Source: Acidobacteriota bacterium
GTDB lineage: Bacteria > Planctomycetota > Phycisphaerae > WQYP01 > JAJZKJ01
Direction of reading: 5' to 3'
NCBI GenBank assembly: GCA_021804195.1
Contig: JAJZKJ010000167.1
Span: 1 to 5,766 of the forward strand
DNA: 5,766 nt
Shown: piece by piece, positions 5,722 through 5,766 of the stretch
How the letters are laid out: every line of letters begins with the position of its first letter
How positions within the stretch are numbered: the stretch's first letter is position 1
Position numbers and translations under genes: made by a program
The notes under the pieces: generated by a model
Told to the model about the DNA's origin: nothing
Database searches by the model: none
What the model saw: the letters and a program-made list of their open reading frames with translations, nothing else

Positions 5722-5766
5722 CCCGCCATCACGGATATCGGCCACGGATCGATGGTGCTTCGCACC
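5716..5766 (+). CDS. Probable 5' end of a divergent gene, 3' partial, product unknown
   Basis: The ATG at 5716 opens 17 codons to the right edge, reading MQPAITDIGHGSMVLRT. Eleven of the 16 codons after the ATG end in G or C, as in the other genes here, which supports real coding. Only a weak TTGGA (5701-5705) is available as a ribosome site. An ATG at 5690 in another frame is also open but has poorer codon choice. The fragment is too short for any family assignment. If real, it shares the control region with the LuxR-type gene and would be a natural target of it. Confidence 0.35.
   Translation, partial: MQPAITDIGHGSMVLRT

Overview
The window looks like part of a planctomycete chromosome, most likely class Phycisphaerae. 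This is inferred from protein style, not from a marker gene. The strongest hint is the large secreted protein on the minus strand. It has N-x-G beta-helix-type repeats, then a conserved block (SGYNAGAWNGPGI ... LGYADGADG ... IMYTLAGDANLDG), then a dockerin-like pair of calcium loops and a PEP-CTERM tail. I know this combination mainly from Phycisphaerae and related environmental genomes. The DNA is GC-rich, and every gene prefers G or C at third codon positions.

Layout. (1) 2-1519, plus strand: the 3' part of a GH78-like (alpha-L-rhamnosidase family) gene that runs off the left edge. Its fold signature is clear, but almost all of the expected catalytic acids are replaced. (2) 1646-2164, plus strand: a complete adenine phosphoribosyltransferase gene (apt). 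(3) 2246-4435, minus strand, convergent with apt: the secreted dockerin/PEP-CTERM protein, which holds a nearly identical internal DNA duplication. (4) 4436-4545: a short intergenic region with two TACGTA palindromes exactly 10 bp apart. (5) 4546-5619, minus strand: a LuxR-type regulator with a GAF-like and a PAS-like sensor region and a C-terminal helix-turn-helix. (6) 5620-5715: a divergent control region dominated by a perfect 20-bp inverted repeat with a 7-nt spacer. (7) 5716-5766, plus strand: the probable first codons of a divergent gene cut by the right edge.

How the parts may work together. The regulator lies directly upstream of the PEP-CTERM gene on the same strand, and the TACGTA pair sits between them. 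A reasonable but untested model is that the regulator controls the surface protein through the TACGTA pair. The long inverted repeat may control the regulator itself and/or the divergent gene. No exosortase, glycosyltransferase or polysaccharide gene is in view, so the sorting machinery must lie elsewhere. The GH78-like gene and apt share a strand, but a 126-bp gap separates them and nothing links their functions. I found no tRNA, rRNA, CRISPR array, insertion sequence or phage gene.
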